Shown: piece after piece, positions 20,743 through 32,500 of the stretch | Numbering within the stretch: the stretch's first letter is position 1 | Layout: the number at the start of each line of letters is the position of its first letter | NCBI GenBank assembly: GCA_030180135.1 | Contig: CM058236.1 | Span: 58,927,728-58,991,727 of the forward strand | Source of the DNA: Orychophragmus violaceus | Taxonomy: Eukaryota > Streptophyta > Magnoliopsida > Brassicales > Brassicaceae | Direction: 5' to 3' | Length of the DNA: 64,000 bases | Program-made: the position numbers and the translations under genes | The notes under the pieces: model-generated | Told to the model about the DNA's origin: nothing | Database searches by the model: none | Seen by the model: the letters and a program-made list of their open reading frames with translations, nothing else

Positions 20743-22959
20743 TGTAACGCCCCCTTCCCGTTATCTGCTGACCGACGAGCTGACCGGCCAACAATCAAAC
20801 AAGAACATGACCAATCGAACCCGTGCAAGCCAAACAAGAAGTGATTGTCATAATACGAAAGCCTGAGACAGTCCGGTTTGAGTCAATGGATCGAACCAAA
20901 ACATTCTTGACTCCGTTTACTTTGTTTACACGATACAAGGCTTTTCAACCCGTACCGCTTCCACGAGTTATGTTCGGCTCGGACTAAACCGAGAATCAGG
21001 AAATAACTCCGTTTTTATTTCTTTTAAATCTTTTAATCTTTAATCTAATTTCAGAGTATCTTACAAAATTATTTTATGGAGATCTCCAAATCCGAAACCG
21101 AAATTGGAACATGAAATCGAGTTGAAAACAAACCGCAGCCAAATGTGAACCCGAGACTACTCTGAGTGTCCTACGCGTCCGCCGAGCTATGCTAAACCAA
21201 AAAAATACAAAATGAGTCTAATGAGCAATCTAAGATAACCAAGTGAGTTGGCTCCCAATTAAAAAGGGTTCTAAACAAGCTAAACGATTCCCACCCAAAC
21301 CCAAAATAACAAACAACAGCAAGCGGTAAATTAAGTAGCTGATTACGTGCTACTAAAATGTAATGAGATCCACAATACAAAAGCATTCAAATAAGAAAAT
21401 ATATCATCAACGAAGGAAATCGAGAACATTGCGGCATATGCCCTCAATTAGATTCGATCTACACTAAACACATCTCTAACGCAAACTCCACACCATGGGC
21501 CACCAATGCGAACTCGGTAACTTCCACGGGAACACTTAAATGTAAACACGAAGTCCTAAGACCAGAACGCCATTCTCTGTCCATCGATACATGGTGACTC
21601 AGGCTACCCCTAGATAACCAAAGCTTCCATGCATTCCGACACTAGGACGCGACCCCGTATTCTCCGGACTACACACCTACAGATGTCACTCCATAGGTTA
21701 ACTCCTGCCAGAACCACTACCCGAAAGTACGTGAACTAACTAGGAACTCAACTCCCGAGGATCCAATTGGGCAAGAAGTACCGGAATGCCATTTCTAGAC
21801 TTGCAGGATTTAACACACCCTATAAAGTCCTAATAACAATAATGTAAACAAGCAGATTCATTGGGAATCTATCACGCAAGACCGACAAGGTCAAACAGAA
21901 ACACTATCTCAATCCTTGTACCTAGTCTATTCTGAAAGTCTTAACACCATTCAGCAACCTGACCTGTCCGGTCCCGCACCGAAATATGTATCTATACACA
22001 AACTTACCCTGTCCCGTACCGGATTAAGCATCTACCAGTACAGTCTACTCGGCCCAACACCGAAGTAGATAAGCAATCAAGCAATCAACAGTCTACTCGG
22101 CCCAAGACTGGAGTAGATAACAATCACACAATCAATCACATCTCCAACCAATTAACTACTTAGGTGTCATTAATATTTTTAGCTTAAACCCTGATTCATT
22201 TTCATCTTTAATTCCTTAATTTTAATTATTCAATTATTTTACCGTTAGATTGGAGTTAGTAAACTTACTAACTCCCTAGACGGCTCAACCCCAAATTATA
22301 TCTTTTAATTCCATTCCTGATTTCTATGTTTTAATTACCTTAATCCGTCAGACTGAGATTAGTGAACTTACTAATCTCTTGACTTCCAATTAATTTAATA
22401 CTTATTGTTTAACCTGATCATACCGTCTAACTAATCCAACCTGGTTATCATATTCTAAGGTGTGGTATGTAATTTTTAACTGTATTTTAATTTAACTCTT
22501 AATTCCATATATAGATACATTTAGTTACGTTCGTTATACTATATATAGATGCATATATTTCCTAGCATGCCGTTCTATATGTATGCAATATACAATCAAG
22601 CAATCAATGATACAATCAATCAATCAACCAATGAGTGATAACTATATGCAAATATATATGTCCTATCTGTTTTTTTAATCCCCGAGTTATTTAATCAACC
22701 TAACCGTTCTATCATATTTCAATAATGGGTATGCCTTGGCCCAGGTACGGGTTGACAAGCCTTAGGCCTTGGTCGAGAGGGGCGGTACTAATGATGGGTC
22801 GACCAAGGATCCTCAAAAATTGGTTGGACCGTTCTTGGTATTCGTCATTGTAGCATTTTCGATCTGGTTCAGGCTCTAAGGTTGGTTGTGTATGTTCTTG
22901 TTTGATTGTTGCACGACCGACAAGTCAACTTTGACCTAAACCGGTTCAGGGGTGTTACA
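20743..22959 (-). repeat. Left (3') LTR of the non-autonomous element
   Basis: It begins TGTAACGCCCC and ends GGGGTGTTACA. It matches the right repeat up to about 22724. The last ~235 bp have no counterpart there but resemble the end of the Gypsy-1 LTR (GGTACGRGTTG, AAGCCTTAGGCC, GGGGTGTTACA). It includes runs of AATCAATCA and CAGTCTACTCGGCCCAA repeats. Confidence 0.78.
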
Positions 22960-23113
22960 GACGCCTCTGACCCTTTTGGTGATAACCTTTGACACCAAGA
23001 ACTCCTTTCTGAAGCCGCACTGAAACTTTACATTTAACCAACTCTGCTTTAACTGCCACACTGACTTGCTTGTAGACTCGGGTCAAACTGCCATACTGAT
23101 CCAAAATCACCAT
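22960..23113 (-). pseudogene. Short coding remnant ending at the LTR boundary
   Basis: The minus strand is open for about 50 codons (KMVILDQYGSLTRVYKQ to KGYHQKGQRRL) with plausible protein composition. Its stop codon TAA is supplied by bases 3-5 of the LTR start TGTAA. I do not recognise the domain. It may be the last part of the element's own protein or captured sequence. Confidence 0.4.
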
Positions 23114-24110
23114 CTTGATTTTTGGAGTTCGGGTTCGGTCTCAGGTTCGCGTTTTGTCTTCCATCACGTCATGCATCAACAAACTAAATAACAATGGAAT
23201 GGTTAGACCCTTTTAACTCATTCGTCGATATCACTTCCTTATATATGTATTGGTAATTTGGCACACACCCATCATTTACATGTGGCTAACTAGCAATAAC
23301 TTATAATTCAGTAATACCGCAAATAAGTATTCTACCTTAACTGATTATCAATTCCGAGCTTATTTCTATCAAAATAGTTTTCTAACCTTTCATTTAACAA
23401 CAAGACTCCGATAACTTATCATCTTGTCTACACAAGACTAATGATCTAACGCTTACCAATGCGGCTAACATTCTAACCAATCAATCTACGCATTTAATAC
23501 CCAAATCTTATGGTTTTATCATCTAACAACATAACAACACAATCAATGCAATGATATCTAATCAAATGATCTAGCACCCTAGAAAAACTATCAATCCAAT
23601 CACACGCAATAAAACAATAAAGGAAATCGGCTGAACCATACGGCAATGAAAAATGGTTATCCTTACGGGTTCTGATAAAACCGTCTATTCAGACCACCAT
23701 TCGTTTTCACGTTGCAACTGTATTGCATGGTCAACCACTCAACATCATAAACACATGCATGCAATATAATTACCCCATTACTTGAAATTATAAACCGAAA
23801 TAACCAACATTCACCATGTACATAAATATCCACATATCACACTAAACATAATATATACGTAGGATATTTATGTACATAGGTCTATTTGGTATATAGAGCG
23901 GTTGCACATCCCCAAAAAGAAACATCGCTACTATAAACACACAAACGATCAGTTAGCGCCCTTACTTAACTAGGCCTAACCTAAATATCTCCATCACGAG
24001 CGATACGCCCCGAACTGAGTGAAGTACGGCTCGCCGTGTGGAACAAAATTGGCAGGTGCGCCAGGAGAGCGTGTCGGGTGTGGTGGTGGTGCGTGTGGAG
24101 CGGCATGACT

Positions 24111-24746
24111 CTACTGGAATGGATCGTCGGGGCATGACATGGTGAGGTGTCGAGAGTGGCCACAAATGAGGCATGCTGGTGGTGGTGGCGGCGGCAGGAA
24201 AGATGAAAAGGGCACGTGGCAGAACTGACACCATGAGAAATGGAAGTCCAAATCTCCGCAAATGAGACAGGACTGGTTGGGCCCGTAGACTACATGTCGG
24301 AATGGTGGCAACGACAGACCAATGACCCGAGAAGGCGGGTATTCCTGAGCTTCTCTCAGGAACTCTAAAGGTAAGTAAGAACCTCCAGTCGGGGGGATAG
24401 GCTCAGCTAACAATCGGGTCGGGTCAACCATCAAATTCTCCCGATGAAGATGTTGGGCGGAATTAATCGGCTCTATCGGGAAGTCGATCACCGAGAGCGA
24501 TGAAAAGAGTAGATTGCCAGGGATGTATGGAGATGGCAGGGCCTGGACCTTTGGTGGAGGAAGAGGATCTGGATGCGGTAGCGTCCTTAAAGACGGTATA
24601 GCCGTAAAGGTGTCGTCAGAGGTCTGTGGAAAGTACAGGTTCCTGAGAAAAGGTACACCTGAAGTAGTTGTGTCGTATGGACTCCTGGGGACTGGCGAGG
24701 CCGCTACTAGAATCCCCCTTAACAGAGCATATGTTGGGATTGTCAT
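24111..24746 (-). CDS. Zinc-knuckle Gag-like protein of the non-autonomous element
   Basis: A 211-codon frame starts at an ATG (24744-24746). The first ~110 residues are Pro/Leu-rich with no recognised fold. Two Cys-rich motifs follow: CLICGDLDFHFSWC, an off-spaced knuckle, and CLICGHSRHLTMSC, a perfect CX2CX4HX4C. Between them is a run of seven prolines. Such knuckles bind RNA in retrotransposon Gag proteins, which suits the position downstream of the primer site. An overlapping frame from 24912 (MNEDLVYRKIIDSVPLDLA) may be its true N-terminus joined by a frameshift. Whether it is expressed is unknown. Confidence 0.5.
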   Translation of the reverse strand: MTIPTYALLRGILVAASPVPRSPYDTTTSGVPFLRNLYFPQTSDDTFTAIPSLRTLPHPDPLPPPKVQALPSPYIPGNLLFSSLSVIDFPIEPINSAQHLHRENLMVDPTRLLAEPIPPTGGSYLPLEFLREAQEYPPSRVIGLSLPPFRHVVYGPNQSCLICGDLDFHFSWCQFCHVPFSSFLPPPPPPACLICGHSRHLTMSCPDDPFQ

Positions 24747-25067
24747 GGAAATGCGGCAACACTCTGTAGACTGAAGATGCGGCCAAATCTAGAGGAACTG
24801 AATCAATGATCTTACGATACACCAAATCTTCATTCATTCTATCGAGGTCTGACACCCACACACACGATCTCCCAGGGCAACACTGCTGCAAGACTGCATA
24901 GAAACACAACACAATAAGTTTACACCCCTAACAAAACTCTGACTTTACCCATTACCCAGAGACGGACGTGGCTCGGATTCCTAATGGTTGCTTTGACGAC
25001 ACATTTGACTCGATAAAACGTTGAAAACTTTGAAAAAATCGGATTTTTCGAACCCATGTCAAACCAT

Positions 25068-25079
25068 GCTCTGATACCA
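25068..25079 (-). other. Primer binding site of the non-autonomous element
   Basis: GCTCTGATACCA on the plus strand is the complement of the initiator-Met primer site TGGTATCAGAGC. It lies five bases from the LTR start at 25085. Confidence 0.85.
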
Positions 25080-25084
25080 CCTTT

Positions 25085-27127
25085 TGTAATGCCCCTTTCC
25101 ATTATCTGCTGACCGACGAGCTGACCGGCCAACAATCAAACAAGAACATGACCGATCGAACCACCCGTGCATGCCAAATGAGAAGTGTTTGTCACAATAT
25201 GAAAGCAAGAGACGGTCCGGTTTGAGTCAATGGCTCGAACCAAACCATCCTTGACTCTGTTTACCTCGTTTCCACGATACAAGGCTTTTCAACCCGTACC
25301 GCTACCACGAGTTGTGTTCGGTTCGAACTAAACCGAGAATCAGAGAATAATTTCGCTTTTATTTCTTTTAAATATTTTAATCTTTAATCTAATTTAAGAG
25401 TATCTTAAAAAATTAATTTATTGAGATCTCCAAATCCCAAACCGAAATAGGAACATGAAATCGAGTTGAAAATAAACCGCAGCCAAATGCGAACCCGAGA
25501 CTACTCCGAGTGTCCTACGCGTCCGCCGAGCTATGCTAAACATGAAAAACACAAAATGAGTCTAATGAGTAATCTAAGATTACCCAGTGAGTTGGCTCCC
25601 AACTAAAAAAGCTTCTAAACAAGCTAAACGATTCCCATCCAAACCCAAAATAACAAACAATAGCAAGCGTTAAAGTAGAGTGGCTGATTACGTGCTACTA
25701 AAACCTAATGAGCTCCACAACACACAAGCATTCAAATAAAAAACATATCATCAGCGAAGGAAATCGAGAACACTGTGGTACATGCCCGCGATTAGACTCG
25801 ATCTACACTAAACACATTTCTAACGCAAACTCCACACCATGAGCCACTAACACGAACTCAGTAACTTCCACGGGAACACTTAGCTGCCCCGCGGTAACTA
25901 AAACCTCCCACGACTCCTAGACGTAAACACAAAGTCCTACGACTAGAACGTCGTTCTCTGTCCATCGATACATGGTGACTCGGGCTACTCCTAGATAACC
26001 AAAGCTTCCATGCAGCCCGGCACTAGGACACGACCCCGTATACTCCGGACTACACACCTACAGACATCACTCCATAGGTTAACTCCTGCCAGAACCACTA
26101 CCCGAAAGTACGTGAACTAACCAGGAACTCAACTCCCGAGGATCCAATCGGGCAAGATGTACCTGAACGCCATTTCTATTCTTGCCGGATCTAAAACACC
26201 ATATAGAGTCCTAGTAATAGTAATGTAAACAAGCAGACTCATTGGGACTCTATCACACAAGACCGACAAGGTCAAATAGAAACACTTTATCAATCCCCGT
26301 ACCCAGTCTATCCCGCATGTCCTACCACCATTCATCAACACAACCTTACCCGTCCGGTCCCGCACCGGAATAGGTATCTATACACAGACTTACCCGGTCC
26401 TGTACCGGAGTAAGCATCTACCAATACAGTCTACTCGGTCCAACACCGAAGTAGATAAACAATCCAGCAATCAACAGTCTACTCGGCCCAACACCGGAGT
26501 AGAAAACAATCACACAATCAATCACATCACCAATCAATTAATTAATTAGGTGCCATTAATATTTTTAGCTTAAACCCTAATTCATTTTCATTTTCATTTT
26601 TAATTCCTTAGTTTCAATTATTCAATTATTTTACCATTAGACTGGAGTTAGTAAACTTACTGACTCCTTAGACGGCTCAACCCCAAATTATATCTTTTAA
26701 TTTCATTCCTTATTTCTATGTTTTAATTACCTTAATCCGTGAGACTTAGATTAGTAAACTTACTATTCTCTTGACTTCCAATTAATTTAATACTAATTAC
26801 TTAACCTGATCATACCGTCTCACTAATCCAACCCGGTTATCATATTCTAAGGTGTGTTATATAATTTTTATCCGTATTTTAATTTAATTCTTAATTCCAT
26901 ATATAGATTCATTTAATTACGTTCGTTATACTATATATAGATGCATATATTTCCTAGCATGCCGTTCTATATTTATGCAAGACACAATCAAGCAATCAAC
27001 GATACAATCAATCAATCAATCAACCAATGAGTGATAACTATATGCAATATATATGTCCTATCCGTTTTTTTAATTCCAGAGTTATTTAATCAGCCTAACC
27101 GTTCTATCATATTTCAGTAAAGGGTAT
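25085..27127 (-). repeat. Right (5') LTR of the non-autonomous element, outer end missing
   Basis: It is homologous to 20743-22724, with small indels including an extra ~45 bp near 25880-25925. Similarity ends near 27127 without reaching a terminal TTACA, so the U3 end is deleted or replaced. Confidence 0.8.
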
Positions 27128-27437
27128 TCATTCCTACGATTCTACGGTTCCATAATTCCGAGGTCTATATAATATACCTAAATGCATCACACGATAGTTT
27201 TGCTAACTCACAGTGATATCATGACGACGGATGGGCGGATTGAGGAACCACGAAACCGACACGAACCCGACACTAACCCGAACCTTCCTCGAACCGTTGA
27301 CATACTCTGACCCGAACTTGACCCAAGCATTTGCCCTAGTATTTCTGATCGTACCTCCCCACGAACCTCCGGACCTAACTCATACGACGTCTACTACAAA
27401 CCGTTTATAAGGAAAGAGAAAGTTGGTACGTGGGATG
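27128..27437. other. Unassigned 310-bp stretch between LTR and Copia-1
   Basis: It contains ACCCGAAC- and CCCGACAC-type short repeats and no open frame of note. It could be the replaced outer end of the LTR or an older insertion target. It ends in GGATG, the left half of an imperfect Copia-1 target-site duplication. Confidence 0.35.
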
Positions 27438-28075
27438 TGTTGGGAATGTCCTGAAATCTACTGTGCTATCTCTAGAAAGTATGATAAGTGTCGAGATCAG
27501 ACATAAGTCATAAATACTGGGAGGTCATGATGACTTGCTAGAGCCCGCTCTTGATCTATAAGTTGAGTACTTATTACCAGTATTGTATGATCCCAAAGGG
27601 TCACACACCATAGCTAACGGGAAAGTTAAAAAGGAATTAATACAGTAAGATGCAAGACATTTACTGTATTTGTACAGAGAATTGGGCCAGACAAAATACA
27701 GTCTTTTGTCTGATTTGGGTCTTGGGCCCAAAAGCCTAATAGGCCATTAGTTTAATTACTTGGGCCCATATAAGGAAGAGGAGGCGCCACTTAGCCTAAG
27801 GATCTGCGATTTCTAGGTCTGGCCGTCCTCCTCTCTCTCTGTTGTTCCAGCTTGGTCTAGCAGCCTGATCCAGTAGCTTGTAAGCGTGTGGATACCTAGG
27901 AGGAGCCGGTAATCATCAGCTCTTGCAGATCTCGATATTCCCTTGATTAATCCGCTGCAATCATAAGGTAATGATCCTGATCTGTTTATGATTCAACTGC
28001 AAATCACCTAGATCCTAGTTGATTATGTTAGGTTGTAATCTGATAATTAAACCTATGAACCAACATAATCCAACA
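27438..28075 (+). repeat. Copia-1 5' LTR, 638 bp
   Basis: Runs TGTTGGGAATG to CATAATCCAACA. A TATA-like CCCATATAAGG (about 27765-27775) suits the LTR promoter, followed by a CT-rich stretch (about 27825-27845) as plausible transcript start region. A good splice donor, AAG|GTAATG, lies at 27965-27973 near its 3' end. Confidence 0.93.
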
Positions 28076-28076
28076 G

Positions 28077-28088
28077 TGGTATCAGAGC
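28077..28088 (+). other. Copia-1 primer binding site
   Basis: TGGTATCAGAGC, complementary to the 3' end of initiator-Met tRNA, starts one base after the 5' LTR. Confidence 0.95.
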
Positions 28089-29532
28089 CTAGGTCGTTAG
28101 GTTTTTGCTGTTTGGATCATATTTAGGTTGTTTTAAATGTTTAGAATCGAATTTGTGTTAAGAAATTTGATTAGAAAACTTAAAAAAAACCTAATATGTA
28201 AATCGCATGAACCGATTGAAACCCATCGGTATGCGAAGTGGACGCCCGTATCGATCGACGAGGGAGCGTGATATCGATCGATATCAATCGGATCGATTGC
28301 TTCTCGCTGTCCCGATGACCCGATCGCAACGAGCTGATGCACGCGAGTATCGATCGACGTGTAAGCGTGATATCGATCGATATGCTGGCGAGGCATACGT
28401 TCCGCGAGTAGCCAATCGGTTCAGCCGAGCTTCGCGGTTCGTCCTTCCCTAACCCGCGACAATGAACCGATCAATCCGATTGTGTTTCATTGTGAGCTTA
28501 AGCTTAACCCGCAAGTTAGGTCAAAATCAGCTAAAATTGATTGGTTAGACCAATCTATTTCTTCCTGATTTTGGACTTAACCGAACCGATCTAATTTAAT
28601 TGGTGGTTCAAGCGGTTAACCAAATCGCGGTTTGCTGGAAATTATTTAATACAATTGGTATTATTTAATTTCTAGTTAAACCGGATTTAAATTCAAAAAT
28701 TGAATTTTAACCTAAACCGAAGGCTGGTCTAAGTTTGATTTGGTTGGACCAAATAATTTAGAGCTGGTCTGGTTTAGTAAATAACCAGTTGGATTTAGTA
28801 GTTAATTTGGTCTTGGACCAGAATTAATGAACCGACTCGGTTATGTCAAATTATTGGGCCAATTGGAATTCTGTGGTCTTGGGCCAAGAATTGGGCCTAT
28901 AATTTGTGACCCAACCGAAAACTTTAATAAAATATTAAATTAGAAATTTCTAATTTTAGCATGTTTCTAGATTTAGAAAGTTTCTAAATTAAGTAAGTTT
29001 CCAAAAATAGTAATCTTCTATTTTTTGGAAAGAAAACCTAAAATCCTCAAAACCAATATCAAGCTTGGATGTCTTGCCCAATCTTGTCAGCTACTTGACG
29101 CTTATTCAATTACAGATATGGCTTACACTGTGAGGTGTCTGTTTTTGCGTAAGTAAAGTAGTATATAGTCACTAATTTCATTGGGAGTCCCAGACTTTAG
29201 TGATTATTTGGCTGTAAGAGATTGGTTTCCTTGACTGGGCCATCGGGAGTCCCGGGCCTTGAGACATCTGGTGAATTGGGCCTTGGGCCCAATCCACAAC
29301 CGAGAGTTATATGGATATAACTAGCTGTGTGTATGCTTACCAAGTTAAGCTAATTCTGGGTGACGGCCAGTGGCCCACTTTGGTTTTAGTTGAACATGGG
29401 TCTCGGAATCATTGCATTCATATGAGGTTAAACAAAGAAATTTTGAATGCAATGCGAGTTTTCTTATAAGTTTTTAAGATTACTCTTTTATGAACTAAAT
29501 AACTAAAACTCTATTGTCTCATAATTTCAGCT
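28089..29532 (+). other. Copia-1 long untranslated leader with palindrome array and probable intron
   Basis: A 1.44 kb leader separates the primer site from the gag ATG. It carries ATCGATCGA-type palindromes at 28248-28383. Further on are blocks also found in the Copia-2 leader, such as GGGAGTCCCGGGCCTTGAGA and GGGTGACGGCCAGTGGCCCA. It ends TAATTTCAG just before the start codon, an acceptor-like sequence that could pair with the LTR donor at 27967. Short frames occur on both strands across the palindromes. Confidence 0.6.
28248..28383. repeat. Palindrome-bearing 37-bp repeat, two copies 99 bp apart
   Basis: Copies at 28248-28284 and 28347-28383 share GTATCGATCGACG, AGCGTGA and the perfect palindrome ATATCGATCGATAT. 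They differ at a few bases. GATCGATT and GATCGCA variants lie between them. Confidence 0.85.
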
Positions 29533-32500
29533 ATGTCAAGCACAACAACACAAAACACTTTCTCGATCCGGTCTGCCCTTGAGAAGAACAAACTGAACGG
29601 ATCAAACTTCCTGAACTTGTCCAGGAACCTGAGACTTGTGCTCAGGCAGGAGAAGAAGGCTTATGTCCTTGAAAGAGTTCTCCCCCCTAGACCTGCGAAT
29701 AATGCCGCACAAGCTGTGAAGAATGCTTGGGATACGCATTCTTCAGATGCTAATGACGTGGTTTGCCTAATGTTGGCGACAATGGCTCCCGAACTGCAGA
29801 TTCAGTGGGAAGGCCTGACTTGTCCCATGGAACTGATGGCAAACCTGAAAGCGTTGTTTCAGGAGCAGGCTCGTACAGAGAGATTCCAAACTGTAAAGAA
29901 TCTCTTGGACTGTAAAATGGCTAAGGATGCAGCAGTGAGTCCACATGTTCTGAAAATGATGGGTTATCTCGATCATTTGACAAGACTCGACTGTCCTATA
30001 AGCCAAGAGCTTGCTTGTGATATCGTTCTGCAGTCTCTTACTCCTGCATATGACCAGTTCGTCTTGAACTATAATATGCATGGGTTGACAAAGACTTTGC
30101 CTGAGCTACATGGTATGCTCAAGACTGCAGAACCTAATCTGAAGAAGGCCAAGGACCCGTCTGTACTCATGGTGCATAAGGGCAAGGGTTTCAAGAAATC
30201 CGCTGCAGACAAGGGAAAGGGCAAGGCTGTCCACAACGAAAAGGCCAAACCCAAGCCCGTGTCTAAAGCTGGGCCTTCTGATATCTGCCACTTTTGCAAA
30301 GAGGCAAGGCATTATCGCAGGGACTGTAAGAAATACCAGGAAAGTCTGAAGGAGAAGAAGAAGTCCTTCGCGACTACTGCTTCAGGTATTTTTGTTATTG
30401 AAGTAAATACTACTACTTCTGATAATACCACTTGGGTATTAGATACTGGATGTGGGGCTCATATTTGTACTAATGTGCAGGCGCTCAGCAACAGTAGAAG
30501 GTTGAAGCAAGGGCAAGTAGAGTTGCGGGTTGGCAATGGAGCGAAGGTTCCAGCACTGGCCGTTGGCACTTACTTGTTGTCTTTACCTTCTGGATTGATT
30601 TTAGAACTTGAGAATTGTTATTTTGTACCTGCTATAAGCAGAAATATCATTTCAGTTTCATTATTGGATTTACAAGGATTTGATTTTTCTATTAAGAATA
30701 AATTGTGTTCCTTTAATCTCAATGATATGTTCTATGGCTGTGCCCCTCTTATTAATGGGCTGTACATGCTGGATCAATCTACTCCAGTATATAACATTAA
30801 TACAAAACGGTTCAAATCTAACGAAGAAAATGAAACGTTTCTCTGGCATTGTCGTTTGGGGCACATTAGTGAGAAACGCGTCAAGAGGCTCCATTCAAAT
30901 GGACTCTTGGGCTCATTTGACTTTGAGTCTTGTGAGCAATGCGAATCTTGCCTAATGGGCAAAATGACACGGGCCCCTTTTAATAAACCCACAGAAAGGG
31001 CCAGTGAACTATTGGGCCTGATACATACTGACGTGTGTGGCCCAATGTCCACAAATGCTAGAGGAAACTATCAGTACTTCATTACATTCACTGATGATTT
31101 CAGTAGATATGGATATGTCTACTTGATGAAACATAAGTCGGAAACCTTTGAGAAGTTCAAAGAATTCCAGAATGAAGTACAGAACCAGCTTGGTAAGAGT
31201 ATTAAGGCTCTTCGGTCGGACCGAGGAGGAGAATACTTGAGCCAGGAATTCCGTGATCATCTGAGTGAGTGTGGGATCATCTCCCAACTCACACCTCCTG
31301 GAACACCTCAGTGGAATGGTGTGTCTGAGAGAAGGAATCGGACATTGTTAGATATGGTCCGATCCATGATGAGTCACACAGACCTTCCTATATCCCTTTG
31401 GGGATATGCTTTGCTGACCGCAACGTTCACACTGAACAGAGTGCCATCAAAAGCAGTAGCAAAGACACCATATGAGTTATGGACTGGAAAGGCTCCAGCA
31501 ATGTCTTTTCTCAGAATTTGGGGTTGTGAAGCCTATGTCAAAAGATTAATCTCAGACAAGCTTACACCAAAATCTGACAAATGCTACTTCATTGGTTATC
31601 CTAGGGATACCAAGGCTTATTACTTCTATCTGCGATCCGAGAACAAGATCTTTGTTGCTCGTGATTGTACTTTTCTTGAGAGGGAATTTCTCTCTAAGAA
31701 AGATAGTGGGAGTAAGGTACAACTTGATGAAATTCAAGAAGGACAGGAACCTGTTCAACCTAATGAGGGAGAACAGCAGGATGAATTACATGAAGTTGTA
31801 ATAGAACCTGAACCTGAAGTACCTGAAGTTCGAAGATCCGGAAGGATCCGTCACAAACCCGATAGATATCAGGGATTCCTCGTGACTAATTGCCATGATC
31901 TTTTGATCATTGACGGTGATGAACCCTCGAACTTTGAAGAAGCCATGATAGGCCCTGACTCCTCAAAGTGGCGTGAAGCCACTGAATCCGAGATGGACTC
32001 CATGTCTGTCAACCGAGTGTTCTCACTGGTTGACTTACCCGCCGGTGCTAAAGCCATCGAGTGTAAATGGATCTTCAAGAAGAAGATTGACATGGATGGA
32101 AATGTCCAGATTTACAAGGCCAGGTTGGTGGCAAAAGGTTTCAAGCAAATTCATGGTATAGACTATGATGAAACCTATTCACCAGTGGCCATGATGAAAT
32201 CAATTCGGATTCTCCTAGCAACTGCCGCTTATTATGATTATGAGATTTGGCAGATGGATGTGAAAACCGCCTTCCTGAATGGAATCTTGGAGGAGGATGT
32301 GTATATGACACAGCCTGACGGTTACGTTGATCCTAAGAATGCTGGGAAAGTATGCAAACTTCATAAATCCATTTATGGATTGAAGCAAGCATCCAGGAGT
32401 TGGAATCTTCGTTTTGATGAGGCAATAAAGAATTTTGACTTCATCAGAAACAAGGAAGAACAATGTGTGTATAAGAAAACTAGTGGGAGAAAAGTGGCGT

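Larger units (their letters stand above)
20743..27127 (-). mobile_element. Non-autonomous LTR retrotransposon with ~2 kb LTRs
   Basis: Two long direct repeats begin TGTAACGCCCC (20743) and TGTAATGCCCC (25085) and stay alignable for about 2 kb. The complement of the initiator-Met tRNA site (25068-25079) lies directly left of the right repeat, so the element is on the minus strand and the right repeat is its 5' LTR. The 2.1 kb interior has no protease, RT or integrase, only a short zinc-knuckle frame and a C-terminal scrap. It sits against LINE-2 at 20742. The right LTR does not reach a TTACA end, so a right boundary and duplication cannot be shown. Confidence 0.82.
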
